Of a stretch of 64,000 nt of DNA, positions 21,341-33,795 are shown piece by piece. This DNA comes from Acheta domesticus. Taxonomy: Eukaryota > Arthropoda > Insecta > Orthoptera > Gryllidae. Both the position numbers and the translations under genes were made by a program. Positions within the stretch are counted from its first letter, which is position 1; every line of letters begins with the position of its first letter. The stretch is taken from contig JAHLJT010009436.1 in assembly GCA_031308135.1 (NCBI GenBank), positions 140,390,303 to 140,454,302 of the forward strand, in the 5' to 3' direction. The notes under the pieces are model-generated. The model was not told the origin of the DNA. It saw only the letters and a program-made list of their open reading frames with translations, and searched no databases.

Positions 21341-23320
21341 GTCATGTATGTAAAAGTATTGAATTATACCAAAACACGTAAAAATGTGTAAAATAAAAAT
21401 GGTTTGAATTAACAGAAATGTTAAAACAATTACTAAAGGTAGGTAACTTGCACTTACAAAAATATGTATTTTTCATGAAAATCCGTTCCCTACTTTAATA
21501 AAGAAAGAAATGAAACTTGATAGCCATTACTTAGCAAACAATTAAAATAATTTGTTATATTTTAAAATCAAGTACATTACATGGAAATATCCTACACAAC
21601 AAATTTCGTGCATATTGTAATGTCGAGTGTTCAGATCATTATGCAAATCTTTAGGATCTGCATAATACTCTGTCATGGCTAAAGCTTCACTTCTACATAC
21701 TCTTTCGTTGGCAGCGACACCGAATAATACGAGCCGCATTGATAAAAACATCGAGTGAAGCAAACTACTGTCTTAAAAGAAGAAAACGTTAAGTTACGGA
21801 GATTGTAAGAAAATGATGAAATAAAGCCATGTTCTTTAAAAATGTTAGAACATTTACAAGTCGTAACTAACCCATTTTGCATTCCGGTCAATTCAAAAAT
21901 ATGTGAGCATCAAGTGAATCCAAATATGTGAACAAGTCAGCAAGGTCAATGACAAATCGATTACAAGATGACTTATCATAAGGCCTCTGGTCCTGTTGGC
22001 ACCAGTCTGTCTTCCTCCAGTCCGCAATTTGCTGCTGAAAAATTGCGCGAAGTCCGTTGGCTTCTTACCTGCCCTGCGCTTAACTCAGATTACATAAGTG
22101 GGAAATACTTGTACGATGTGGCGGATGACTGCAGGCCTGCGAGATGGTGCGGCCGACGCCTGCCCTACTACCATGTCACCTCCTAGACGTTTCCGAGGTA
22201 ATGGCACTCATTCCCGACAATGGCAGAGCTCCATACAACAGTGAATTTCATCAAGAATGACAGAGCCACCCCCAAGAATTGGATTGGGAGGTGCAATGCC
22301 CCCCACACCATCCACCCCCGTTAAGGTATTTTTAATGCAGTATTGTGACGATCCATGCGGATAAGTCACATAATAATACACATAATAATTTTATTGTGTT
22401 AATATTTTATCCTGTGGGAAAGTGACATTGTGGATAAACAATTGAAGGGGAGATGAAAATAAAATGTTTTAGCTAAATTTATTCAAATCTGAGAAAAGTG
22501 TTCAATAATAAATATGAAGGTCGCCAGTTAAGAAAAAAGAGCATGCGAATTACATGAATATTTTTTATGTATTGTATTTTGGCGACTAAAACTTCAAATA
22601 TAATATAACGTGAAAGACAGTTGAAAGGGCGAAGTCGAAAGATTTATGGGAAAAAATCTAGTTGAAATAGAATTAACGGAAAAAAGGATATACAAATTTT
22701 GGATGGAATAGTATTAAAAAGTTTTTTAACAGGAAAAATGAGTGACATATTATTATTAATAAAATGAATAATAAAGGAGAAAAATCTACAGAAGTATTGA
22801 CCTACGGAAGTGTTAGGAGATGGTCTTCATTTTAGCCAGCGGTAAATATACAGGAGATGATGTTAGGCAGCATAGAGAACGGTAGTAGGTAGCGAGGAAT
22901 ATTGATCGCTGAATCGCAGGTCACGAATGTCTTTTTTTTCTTTCAAATTTCGATTTGCAGTGAAAGTTTTATGAAATGAGTGTATGAGTCTTGAAGTGAC
23001 GATGAAAGTATGGAACAATGTACAGAACTAAAGTTTTTTCAACTCAACAGAACTACGATCAAAAGTTTTTTCATAATAATAGAACACTGATAACAACTAA
23101 AACTCGGTAAAAACGCCACAGAATCACTGCTCACTAAAAATATACCGCGTCTCTCACAATTTCATAGTGAGATCGAATGTCGCGTTTCACCAGGCGTGTT
23201 CCGAAATCGTTGAATAGTGGAGATGCTCTGAAGGCTAGGAACGCGTAACGCCGTGCAAATGGATACGAAACCCAGCGACTGGGTGCGTCATCGAGAGTGG
23301 GCGCTAGTATTAGCGGTTCC
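21341..23320. other. Mostly AT-rich stretch without supported genes
   Basis: A moderately GC-rich patch at about 21,980-22,320 gives a 72-codon frame with no motif. The rest is AT-rich. Nothing else can be supported. Confidence 0.45.
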
Positions 23321-23324
23321 TCTG

Positions 23325-23860
23325 TGATTGATCAGTGATTCCGGGCGCGTCAACTGCTAAGGTAATTAGTCCCGCAAGTGTAATAAATGTTTAATCGCAG
23401 GGGGTGCTGGTATTCATTCCCCGCTGAATGGTGAGATCCGGTGCCGACCTACCGTCGGCTAACAGGGTTCTCCCATCCAGGTATTTCCCACCCACCAGCG
23501 ACGCACCGCCCGAGCCGGGACAAGCTCTAAGCTCCGACTGGTCTCTCGACAAGGGTGCTAGGGTAGTGTACATAAATGTAAGTAGTGTGGGGATGAGATA
23601 AGGAAGAGGAAGAAAAGATTGGGGGTGGTCCGTTTGTTAGGATACTACTACGACATTCGCCTGGTATTGATCAGAGAAATCACGGAAAGCTATCGATCAG
23701 AGCAGCCTGCCGCTAGATTTCTCCTCCAGACAGCGACTGAATTCGATCTATCTAGCTGGTGTCGAAAATCCTGTCGCTATCGGGACTCGAACGTAGGACA
23801 TCTCGGTCAGAGACACTGCAGTAACATCTGTTGATGCCCTGAGCCAACTCTTCCGGTCCT
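23325..23860 (-). mobile_element. SINE-1 copy, near full length, reverse orientation
   Basis: Reversed tail TGATTGATCAGTGATTCCGG at the left, the full body, and a reversed head at the right with the B box (CGGGACTCGAACG, about 23,778-23,790) and A box region (GCCCTGAGCCAACTC, about 23,836). Candidate flanking repeats GGTTCCTCTG before and GGTCCTCTG after suggest a target duplication with an indel. Confidence 0.85.
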
Positions 23861-24609
23861 CTGCGTTCTTCTCGCTGTATTATGACTATTTCTCGGCATT
23901 TTCGTAACTAATATTGTTTAAGAATGATTATATATTTATTAATTATCCAACTTGTTACTAAACTATTTAAAATGCAATATTTTTATTACTTTGCCTTGTG
24001 ATTGCCGTATGTGTCGATGACCGGACGCCTCGTCACTATACGATCTATGCTACTAGTTTGGGCAGCGAGATTAAATGAGGAACCACTAAGAATGAAGCTT
24101 TCTGGGAGTTTTGGACATTCTGAAATATAGAGATGTTTCGTATATCATTTTCGTCCAGAAAATAAGGTCAATGAGTGTCTCTTTTAACCTGACCTTTTGT
24201 TACTTTTATCGACAACATCCCTTCAACAGTTGTACGTTTTGAAGAGAAGCGCAAACGAAAGTCGGGTACTGGGGCGATTTCGAGGTCGGGGATTGCATTG
24301 TGAGGGTGAGGGACGCGAGATTGCCCTATCGCGGAACGACGCGCCTATCTTATACACATGCATTGAGTTTTGTTTCACATCAGTGGAGTTCTGTCAATAG
24401 GCTCTTTTCCAAATCTTCGTTACCTTATGTAGTTGAGACCACAGCTCGCAATGGGAGTTATGCAGCTCGCAATGTTACTGGTCCGGCTCTATGAGCATCT
24501 TACATATTGAATCATTTCAGTGCCGAAAAACAAAAGCTTGTCTGCCAAGATCAAAAGGTTTTTACGAAGATTTTATCAAAATACTATATCTTTCTAGAAT
24601 AGCTGCCAC
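23861..24609. other. Unassigned stretch
   Basis: A locally higher-GC patch at about 24,240-24,350, otherwise AT-rich. No gene was recognised. Confidence 0.45.
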
Positions 24610-27010
24610 CTACCAAATTCTATAAACAATAAGAAAACAAACTTATTTTCTGAAAGCTAAACAAATCAAAATAGTCTGCATAATGGAATCTCATCTTAAA
24701 AGCAATACAGCATTCAACTTATAGGAATACTATATACTCAACTGATAGGCTAAACAGTAATGGAGGATGAATAATAATCCTTATCGAAATATCTGTTGAA
24801 CACATACAAGTAAATCTCCCTAGTATGCCTGGCTTAGAAGCAAAAGCATTTAAATTTCCATTAAACAATAGATTCCTAACCCTGATTGCAGCATACAAAT
24901 CGCCAGAAAGAAAAATACAAGACACAAACGTAGAATCGTTATTTCATCTGAAAACCCCCGTCCTACTCATTGGAGATCTAAAAGCAGAAAACACAAACTG
25001 AAGCTGAAGAACTACAAATAATGCCGGCCGTCATTTACTAAAACTAATAACTGATCAAAATTTAAGACTTTTAATTCCACCAGAACCTGTACACTCTCCA
25101 TATGACTCGAACAAACATCCAGACATCTTGGATACCGCAATCACTAACACACAAAATACCTTCTATTCAACTCCCCTATTCGAAAGGGGTTCTGATCATT
25201 TACCAATCTTCATGTCTACAGACACTCCTCCTCCACCCCCGCATCCACCCACGTATTAACCACCGACAACACAAACTGGAAGGAATTCAGAAAAATAATA
25301 ACAAACAAAACTCCCAATTTTAAAAATGTAAACACTGCACTGGAGATAGAAGGAGCAATTTCATACTTACCTGATACAATTACGAACACTGTTAAACACC
25401 TGCAATCCAATAGACACTCCATTCCCCCAAAAACAATGGACAAGATACTCTTCGAAAAAAACTAACAATAATTAACACTAGAAACAGAAACAGAAGATTA
25501 TGTAACAAAAACAGAACCCCGGTGTTAAAGAAAAAAATTATCCTATTAAATTCAATACCAAAAAACATTAACATTGCAAATCCTACAATAAACTTTTCAA
25601 ATCATTAAACACAACCAATAATTCTCTCTGGTAGTTCACAACAAATTCTAAAAGTGAAAAATAGCATCCCACCTCTCAATACAATGGGAAAAATAATCGA
25701 CACGTTTGAAAAAGCAGAAGCACTGGCCGATCATTTTGAAACATCATCACACTCAACACACCAACCCATCCCGACCATGCCATTCTATTTCAAACAGTTT
25801 TAGCCCCTAACTATGATGTACCACATAAGAAAAAACTCATATACCTAAATGAAATGAAAAATATAATTAAAAAAACTACCACAAAAAGCCCCTGGCCACG
25901 ATAAAATAGCCAATAAGATTCTAAAAATCCCCCCATTCCCAAATATATTGAATAATTTTTTTATTGAATAATTACATGGCTTTGGTCAGTTAGGCCCTTG
26001 GCAGCAGAAGATGAACTGATTGAGTATTACAAACAGAATTGAGTATCTACAAAGAAAGCTCGCGCGTCAAGAACACTTTATTTTGTGTGTTGAATTCAAA
26101 TTTGAAAGGAGATTATGGGGGGTCGAAGAATTGTTTGGGCAATTTACGTTTTAGTCAGTTTCGATACATAAACAACGTATATAATTCAGTAATAAGAATT
26201 GGATATTATCCTGAAGTATGCAAAAACTCAGTTATAATACCTATTCCCAAACCATATAAAAATCATAGCAATGTAGGAAACCATAGATCTTTAGCATACT
26301 AACAATTCTTTCAAAAATTCTGGAGAAAGTAATCCTAAAAAGGTTAAATAGCTACTTGCAAATAAGCCAAATTATTCTATTACACCAGTTTGGCTTTATA
26401 AATCACTTACCAACAGCACACCAACTACTCAGACTGTCAGAAAATATCCACACAGTCTTTCAAAACAAGCATCATACAATAGTTTCATTTCTTGAAATAT
26501 CTCAAGCGTTTGACCGAGTATAGCACGAAGGACTTTATATAAAAGTCCTTCGTGACATAATCGGGAACACCGAACAGTTGAAACACGAATCTACTCAGTA
26601 AACATCATCAACAGTTTTCTAGCCGACAGATGTTTCACAGTTTCAGTAGAAAATCACATCTCCAATACCCGCAAAATATTAGCCCCTCTTCCTCAAGGAT
26701 CACCACTTGGACCCACTCTATTTAACAAATACCCATCTGACATAACCACTACAATACACACCCAATTAGCTCAATTCGCCGACGATACCCCAATCCACAT
26801 GCCCAGCCTTTCACTTAAGACCATTATCGACAGGATACATCACATAAATAAAATAGACAACTGGTCAACATTATGAAAAATTAAACTTAACCCAACCAAA
26901 TCAACCGCTAAAATATTCTCTCTAAGACTATTTGCCTACTCACCTCCATTACATACAAATAATCACACAATTCCATGGACACCACAAAGCCAAACCGTAA
27001 AATATATTAT
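24610..27010 (+). pseudogene. Decayed Jockey-type retrotransposon ORF2 (endonuclease-RT)
   Basis: A 5'- and 3'-truncated copy of the same family as the element at 60,880-64,000. Frame-broken translation still shows endonuclease pieces: a degenerate TETH motif (MESHL, about 24,684), a GDLN-type motif (LLIGDLK, about 24,970), PDILDTAITN (about 25,119) and GSDHLPI (about 25,192). It then shows RT pieces: a KxPGHDKI-type block (about 25,890), LEISQAFDRV (about 26,491), LPQGSPLGPTLFN (about 26,689) and FADDT (about 26,776), the catalytic Asp pair being intact. Many stops and frameshifts are present and about 225 bp are inserted near 25,950. Homology ends in AT repeats near 27,008, before the 3' UTR. 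It is dead as a coding unit. Confidence 0.9.
25950..26175. other. Foreign insertion inside the decayed RT frame
   Basis: RT homology stops after a block matching the AFLNN region (about 25,945) and resumes at NNVYNSVIRIGYYP (about 26,170), whereas the related copy at about 63,925-63,945 is continuous. The intervening 225 bp match nothing else in the window. TTGAATAATT occurs twice around the left junction (25,948 and 25,964), but no clean target duplication could be fixed. Confidence 0.55.
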
Positions 27011-27985
27011 ATTATATTGTATAAAATATTATATTGTTTGCGTTTAGCTAAAACCAAAAGATCTTTGTTGAAGGGCCGCATCGGAGGAATAAATATTATG
27101 TCATGTAAGTAATATACATCCTCACACACTTTTGCTTTCACAGAATTTATATTGACATAGCTCTTTGAAACAGAAAACATTTTCTAATTTAAATTAATTT
27201 GAGTAATTTCCCCCAATGAAGAGAAAATCTCGTGAAATTATAATGCATTATCAATGCACTTTGAGGTTCCCTTATAAACATAGATGTTTTGCCATATACA
27301 TTTATTTAGAAATTCGTTTTGTAAATAAATAGGTAAATAAAAAAGTCAATTAAATCTAATGGAAGTTCACCCTCAGTTACTAAATCAAATTTGAGCTATC
27401 AGAGTTATTATAATGATATTTTACATAATATGAGTGTTTACAATAGTTCACAAATATAAAATTGCTAACAAAGCCAAGAAATTATTAACCATATACGGGA
27501 ATTCTGTGTAAAAATAATGACTAAATAAAAGTCAAAAACGTCAATAGAGCAACCATCTTTTGCTTAGAATACTAATCATGTCGAACACAATTGCGAATTT
27601 TTATTTAAGGGGACATCGTTACTTCCTCCAATAACTTCATAACAGTAAATTTGTAATTAACAGAACCATTTAAATTAACTCCCTCCATTAAATCCCTCCT
27701 AGCATATTCACAGTCTTCCATTCATTTTAAAAGTCTCGTTAAATTAGTATAATTTTAAAATATATTTTGCGTTAGGGAAAGGAAGAAGATCTCCCATCGG
27801 TAAAAAAAATATTATCGAGGAAACCCCAAAACGTGCCATCGTTGTAAAAATTGTGATTATGCCGTAATAATGAAGAGATTTATAGTAAAGTGATCAAGGA
27901 GGTGGGCGCAGAAATTTAAGCGGGCTGCAAGAACGCCGACGCAAACTGTAATCCAGGCACGTAATGAAAAATTACATCGCCGAGG
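27011..27985. other. AT-rich spacer
   Basis: Starts with TATATTA-type low complexity. No gene was seen. Confidence 0.5.
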
Positions 27986-27989
27986 ATCG

Positions 27990-28300
27990 GTGTCACTTAA
28001 AAATAAGGAGAGGTCGGAGGAAGAGGCGACGAAGGCGGACGGCGCGTTGCAACAGCGAGAGCCGGGCGCGGAGCCGGAGAAGACGTTGGGAGGGAAGGGC
28101 GAGGGAGAGAGAGGGAGAACGGGAGGATGGAAGGACGGAAGGGGAAGGGCGCCGCTGCCGGACGCTGAGGCGGAGGCGGAGGCGGAAGCGGAGGCGGAAG
28201 CGGGTAATGGCGGGGGTGCGGTGGGGGTGGGGTGAGATGAGGGTGAAGGAAGAAGGTCGCGCGAGGGTCCATGACGCCCACGCCGCTGGCTGAGAGAGAA
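27990..28300. other. Purine-rich, CpG-containing island with G-quadruplex pattern
   Basis: The + strand is strongly purine-biased (AGAGGTCGGAGGAAGAGGCG and onward), with a GGCGGA/GGCGGAA repeat at about 28,168-28,202 and several G-runs at 28,211-28,242. Frames on both strands remain open (Arg/Glu-rich or Pro/Ser-rich) because stops need T or A that the tract lacks. No protein family was recognised. Confidence 0.5.
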
Positions 28301-29155
28301 GACGACCAGGAGAAGAGGAAGGGGGATTCGCCAGGAATGGCGGGAATGAGAGACGTGACGGCTGTGTGCTCATGGGAATATCTTGGTTGCACTTGTATCC
28401 TGCGTAAGTGTTCGTTTCTTTTCATCTTGGAGAGTCTAAACACAAATATTAATTAAGTGAAGACTCGTAAATCAAGGTCTAGTTTGAGTTGTTTTCAAAA
28501 ACAGAACAGATCAAGTCAATGTCCAGAATATAATATATTTCAATTCAGAGAATTGTAGTACAAAGCACATAATGTAGTTCTGTTAATGGAATTGGAAACT
28601 CTTATATCACGAAAATATTTTTAAATATTCTGCAGTATTTTTTGAGAACCAACATTCCTTTAGAAATTTCTATTATATTTTTGCTGAAGCATTTTACGCT
28701 AGAGTCCCTAGATATATTACACGCTAAAAATATGCTTTACGCGAAAATGTTTCAGAAAAATGAATAATTGAACAAAAGCAATTTTACATCCAAACATTTT
28801 CCTGACTATCTTCAAATGCAACTGTCACTGTTACATACCCTTCTTTGAGAAACGCAATTTCATTTCCAGCGAATCGCGTACTGACTTCGGAATGCCTGCT
28901 CTTGAAGCAACGTCCGCTAGCCCCCCCCCCAAAAAAAGAACTGGGTACTCGCATCAAAAATGCACGCAGATTGTTATTATTCAGATCACGCACGCGTATT
29001 CATCTCGGCGCCCACTCATTCGCCGAGTCGACAGCCTCCTGATCCCTGCTAAAAGTCTGGTCCTGGAGGGCAATCACTGCCCGCCCGCCCCGCTCCTTGT
29101 AACTTAGGTGGAGCCCTTTTCGCCCATACACTTCGCTACCCTTAATCTCTTTTAA
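28301..29155. other. Unassigned stretch
   Basis: Contains a homopolymer run of about eleven C followed by seven A at 28,920-28,937. No supported gene. Confidence 0.45.
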
Positions 29156-29159
29156 TCAC

Positions 29160-29310
29160 GTCTACTATAGAGATTAAAAATATTTTTCCCCTTCTTGGCG
29201 TTCGTTTGCCGTGGCGGGGGCGGCGGCGCGGGAGTGGGAGAGCCATCAGCGCCCCGTCGCCCGTCGCAGCACGCTTAAGTAGCAATCGCGGCGAAAAGGG
29301 TCTTAACTAG
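29160..29310. other. Short CpG island
   Basis: About 130 bp of CpG-rich sequence (GTGGCGGGGGCGGCGGCGCG). A CCCTTTTCGCC at 29,114 and GGCGAAAAGGG at about 29,289 form an inverted pair around it. No exon was seen. Confidence 0.35.
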
Positions 29311-30894
29311 TTAAAAGGTGGTTGTTAAAAAATTACACGGAGTTTTAAATTTAGCGATAGGAACTCAATATTTGATCCCCGACGACGGGACGGAGGGTGA
29401 ACGTGGTAGGTGGAAGAAACTTCAAGAAGATCACAGAGATGGTGATTATAGAAATTTACACGCAGAAAAAGGGAAAAGAGCTTGATTTTTACTTTGTGTG
29501 TATAAGTTTACAAAGAGTGTTATACATCATTAAAATATCGAGAAAAGAAGGTAAATGTTTTTCTTTGAAACTGCCAAGATTTTTTTTATTTCGCGTTTCG
29601 AATTCAAGATTGAGATCGTCTGTCTCAAATCAGAGAAACGTTCGTCAATACAGAGAACCTCAATTCAAAGGGCGACTTAAAATATTTGTCAAAGGGATGT
29701 GTATCAAGTTCTGCTTGAAGCAAGACGGCAATCGGCGAGGACAAAATTAAATTGTGATACGCCACGTATGCGGAAATGGAAGGACAGAGATAAATAAAAA
29801 ATTACAATTATTTATCTTAGAAATTATAACTACCTATTTATCTTAGAAACTACTACCATTTTAAATGTTCACAAATTAATAAAAATATACCCACAAAAAA
29901 ATTAGATAACCGAAAATACTTTTCCCTATTTAATATAAATTGTATGAAAAACTGAAAGCTTAAAGAAGAAAAATAACTAGAAAAGATAATAACTAATAAA
30001 TAAGGAGAATCATAAACAACAGTATGAAATGTGTGTTTTATAATAAAATAGATAATTTGGATTCATATAAGGAAGGCTTTGAATATATAGGTATACGGAA
30101 GGCTTTCCTTCAGAAGTACGGATTTTTTATGAAAAGTTCCAATATACTAAAATCAAGTATTCCTAAGAATACAATATAAAAATTTAATTTATATTACAAG
30201 CAAGCAAGCTTAAACTCGATTCTTTAAATTAATCTGGACTAAATCAAACATGTTTTAAATATTACATCTCAGGTAGATGCACATCTGATTGGCAATTACG
30301 GGCACGTTCCGGTGTTGCCAAAAGGAAACATGGCGGCTGTCCTTTCAAAATACTTCAAATATGGCAGCCACATCGCCACTCGATGTTTATTCTGTCTCGT
30401 CCAGAGGTTGATCGTTCTGTTCAATGTATTGCAGGGCAAAAAAAGGACTTTCGATACTGCCTGCGGAAAATTATAGAATAAAAAAACCTTATTTCAATAA
30501 GAGAAACTTTTGATGACGGTTGAGACAAGACTAGGAGAGTAATAAACTTTTTGATTTTAAAAGAAAAAGACAAAATAATGGAAAAATATACATACACGTT
30601 TCTCATATAATAAATTAATTTTGTGAAATAATTATGAACATTTTACACGGGAGGTTTGACAATGTTGAAAACTAAAAATTTAAGTAATTGGCTGATTTCA
30701 ATAAAAATCGCAACGCACCTTTACCTCGTACCTTACTAATTTTGATTCTCTTCTTTAGAAATATGGAAACTTCTTTGACTACTCTAAAATCTGAAAATCA
30801 GATTTCTTTAATTCAACAGAATTAATCTCTTATGAGAAAGTTCATTGTATCAAGTAATATCTCATTAAAATCAATTAGATTCCGACCGTCTGAG
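29311..30894. other. AT-rich stretch
   Basis: A 117-codon + frame at 29,397-29,750 has no recognisable motif and no neighbouring exons. An ATTTATCTTAGAAA duplication occurs near 29,810-29,850. No gene is supported. Confidence 0.45.
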
Positions 30895-31395
30895 TTTATT
30901 TCATTGCTGCAGTCTCTGCAGCGACTGACTGAGAGGTCCAAGGTATCGAGTTCCCAGGAAAGCGGGGTTTGGACACTGGTTTTACAAAGCTAGGTCGAAT
31001 TCAACTTCAGTCTGGAGGTGAATTCTATCAGGTTGATCAGTAGTTTTCCGAGGTTTATCCGATCAACACCAGGTGAATGGCCGAGAAATACTCTAAAAAA
31101 CAAGCCACGAAACGCGCGAGATATTTCTTTCCTCTTCCTTGTCTTATCCTTTCCCCATACTTATACGCACTTACATGCACTACGCTAATGGCGGAAAGCA
31201 GTCGAGAGCTTAGAGCTTGTTCAGACTGAGACGGCGACCCACTGGAGATGGAAGAAATCCCCGAAAGCGGACGTTTATGTCGGCACCTGACCTCACCATC
31301 CAGCGAGGGAGAAAAAGCTGCTCCTTCCCCGGAAGTAGGATAAAACATTCACAACACTAACGGGAGTAATGACCAGTTCATATGCCCACCATCAT
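30895..31395 (+). mobile_element. SINE-1 copy, diverged
   Basis: The head is worn: the B-box region reads GGTATCGAGTTCCC (about 30,942). The body is clear: CAGTCTGGAGGTGAATTCTA, TCCGATCAACACCAGGTGAA, CTTTCCTCTTCCTTGTCTTA, TAGAGCTTGTTCAGACTGAG and CACCATCCAGCGAGGGAGAA. The tail is CATCATCAACC rather than ATCAATCAA. Confidence 0.8.
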
Positions 31396-32510
31396 CAACC
31401 ATAGAGTCTGCGTTTGCAACTGTAGCAAACTTTTCAAGTTGTTATTGACGATTCCTGCAACAATGCTTCTGCTGAGAAAAGTTTTTGGCTTTTAAAAGAA
31501 TGAAGACGCGAAAGAAAGGGTGTCATATTTGGCACTTTATTTTTGAAATGTGTCAAAAGTCTACGACATAGTATATTATGATGTTACAGCAGATTTTGCT
31601 AACAAGGATAGATTAACTCTTCTTGTCAAATAGGACGTAATAATAAACTTTTAAGAATATAATTTTCAGTCGCTTAACCTCAAAACCCAAAACACGCTAC
31701 TCCAACGAGGTTTACACCTCTTAGAAAATATTAAACCAATAAGCAAAGGTATAAGAACGAGGAAAATAAAATCATGTAAAGAATAGAATGACAGTTCATT
31801 AGTACAAGACATATTATGATGTAAGTCGGCCGGCGTACGTTTAATATTCATGCATTAATAATATAACATCAGCAATTCACACAGCAAAATAAAAATCTCA
31901 TGGAATAATTTACAATAAAGATGTGAAATTCTTTACCTCCTACAGAGCTCTCGTGGTGTGCATCAACCAAGATGGCTGTTTTTCCTTCCGTTGTGAAGAA
32001 TAAATTGCGAAGTAACGGTGTTTTGTCGTACACCCACTGTAGCACCTTCGTTTGATCGTAGCCAGTGACGGGGGATTATATAGTGTGTGTTCAGTGTCCG
32101 AAAATGTCCGATCCTCTGAACGGCACAATAACAGGGACGGTAAAATTACGGGAAATGAAACTAAACCATTGTGTCAATTCACACGATCTTTAAATATTAA
32201 CTTGTACAATATTTTCTATACAGCTGATACGATCAATTGATTTGGTCTCGTGGAACACAGACGTGGGACACGAGCGCCTAAGTGAACGTGGGTTTGCAGA
32301 CCGGCTGAGGCATGAATGTTTTCAATTCTGTTTGTGGTACGGTGAAATTCCATCTCCTTGTACATCACATTACTATCGAAATTCTTCCGCAATCACTTGT
32401 CCTGACCGGTAATTATGTGTGAGACTAGCGCACCCGTGCGAGAACTCTCGCATGTTAAAACCCACACTTTCCCTATCCATTTGTCTATCCTTTCCATTAA
32501 GGAGGAAAGG
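31396..32510. other. Unassigned stretch
   Basis: AT-rich. Several 60-codon frames have no motif. Nothing else seen. Confidence 0.45.
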
Positions 32511-32780
32511 TGTTAATGAAACGATTTTTTAATATATATAAATGTAACTTCTAATGCACTTGCTGAATATGAAACTAAAACAACAATGTAATTGATGTTG
32601 GAAACAAATTTTCAATAAAGGTTTATTCAGCATTATAGAGAGATGTTCTTGGAAGAATTCATACTTCTTTAAAAACAATATTTGAAGAAATTGTTCAAAC
32701 TTCCTTGAAAGTAAGCTTTTCGCTTTTCTTGACAATCACAAAAAGATATAAAAGATTTTTACTCTTAAGAAAGCAAAGTA
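32511..32780 (+). repeat. Direct duplication, unit 1
   Basis: Matches 33,094-33,370 along its whole length at moderate identity, including TGTTAATGAAACG/TGTTAACGAAACG, AATTTTCAATAAA, TTTATTCA and ATCACAAAAA/GTCACAAAAA. The offset is about 583 bp. The origin of the unit is unknown. Confidence 0.75.
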
Positions 32781-33093
32781 AAGTAGTGCAAAAATACCGG
32801 ATCGAGCGAGTACAACCCTACTCTTTGCAATGTTATTTAACTTTCGTTGATTTCTTATGAGGAACAGAGGGGGTTTGGGAGAGTCACGGTGCCAGATTGC
32901 TGGGGTGCAAAAATTGAAAAATTATTTGTATACTAAAACGTTGGAATATTTTCTGCGTTCTTACGTACCTCAAGAAAAGCAATTCCGAGCCGAAATATAA
33001 TCAAACTAATATTTTCACTTTTGAGTACTAAATACCATTTATTACCATTAGAAACAATTTAGTAGGCTTAGACTTCACTTCGGTACATGGGAA

Positions 33094-33370
33094 TGTTAAC
33101 GAAACGTGTTTATTTGTTTAAAAATATATAAAGGTAACTTGCAATGTACTAATGCAATAATAAATAAAATAGAAAACAATGCAATTGATGTTTAAAAGCA
33201 ATTTTCAATAAATATTTATTCAATATCATGGAGAGTTTTCTTGGAACAATTCACAACACTTCCTTAAAGACAACATTTGAAGTAATTATTCAATATTATT
33301 TGACTCTTAGCTTTTAGCTTTTCCTGATAGTCACAAAAATATTAGAAACGCTTTTTACTTTTGAGAAAGC
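33094..33370 (+). repeat. Direct duplication, unit 2
   Basis: Second member of the pair with 32,511-32,780. Both are AT-rich and non-coding. Confidence 0.75.
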
Positions 33371-33721
33371 TAGGTGTCTGAACCCGCTGACTTGAAAATT
33401 TCATTGAATGATAACAAAAATACTGGTACAGGTTAAACACACAGTCTTCACTCTTCACAGCACTTACAGACTCCAGTAGAACGTTAATTGAATGGTTTCA
33501 CTACACGCATAAGAAACAATCTTCATAGGTATCAAGCAACTATAATAGTACTTCTAGTTGTTGCTGGAGAGCAAATCTTGAATTAATGATTATGAAAATA
33601 AATCTCGTCAGACTGCACAAACCACGGTGTAAACAGAAAGCGTAAATATAAGATTGACGAATCTAAGCCTTCTAAGCGTTTGGCCACAGAAATGGCTACC
33701 AACAAGAAGAGCTGAAATATT

Positions 33722-33795
33722 TAGGTGGCATTGGTGGTATTGAAGCGCCGATCCGAAAATTTAATTGAAGAATGTCCAAAAAGCAATGCCACCTA
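33722..33795. repeat. 74-bp inverted-repeat miniature
   Basis: TAGGTGGCATTG at 33,722-33,733 is mirrored by CAATGCCACCTA at 33,784-33,795. The same end recurs at 34,975 (TAGGTGGCATTGCC), so it is a reusable terminus rather than a chance hairpin. Confidence 0.55.
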
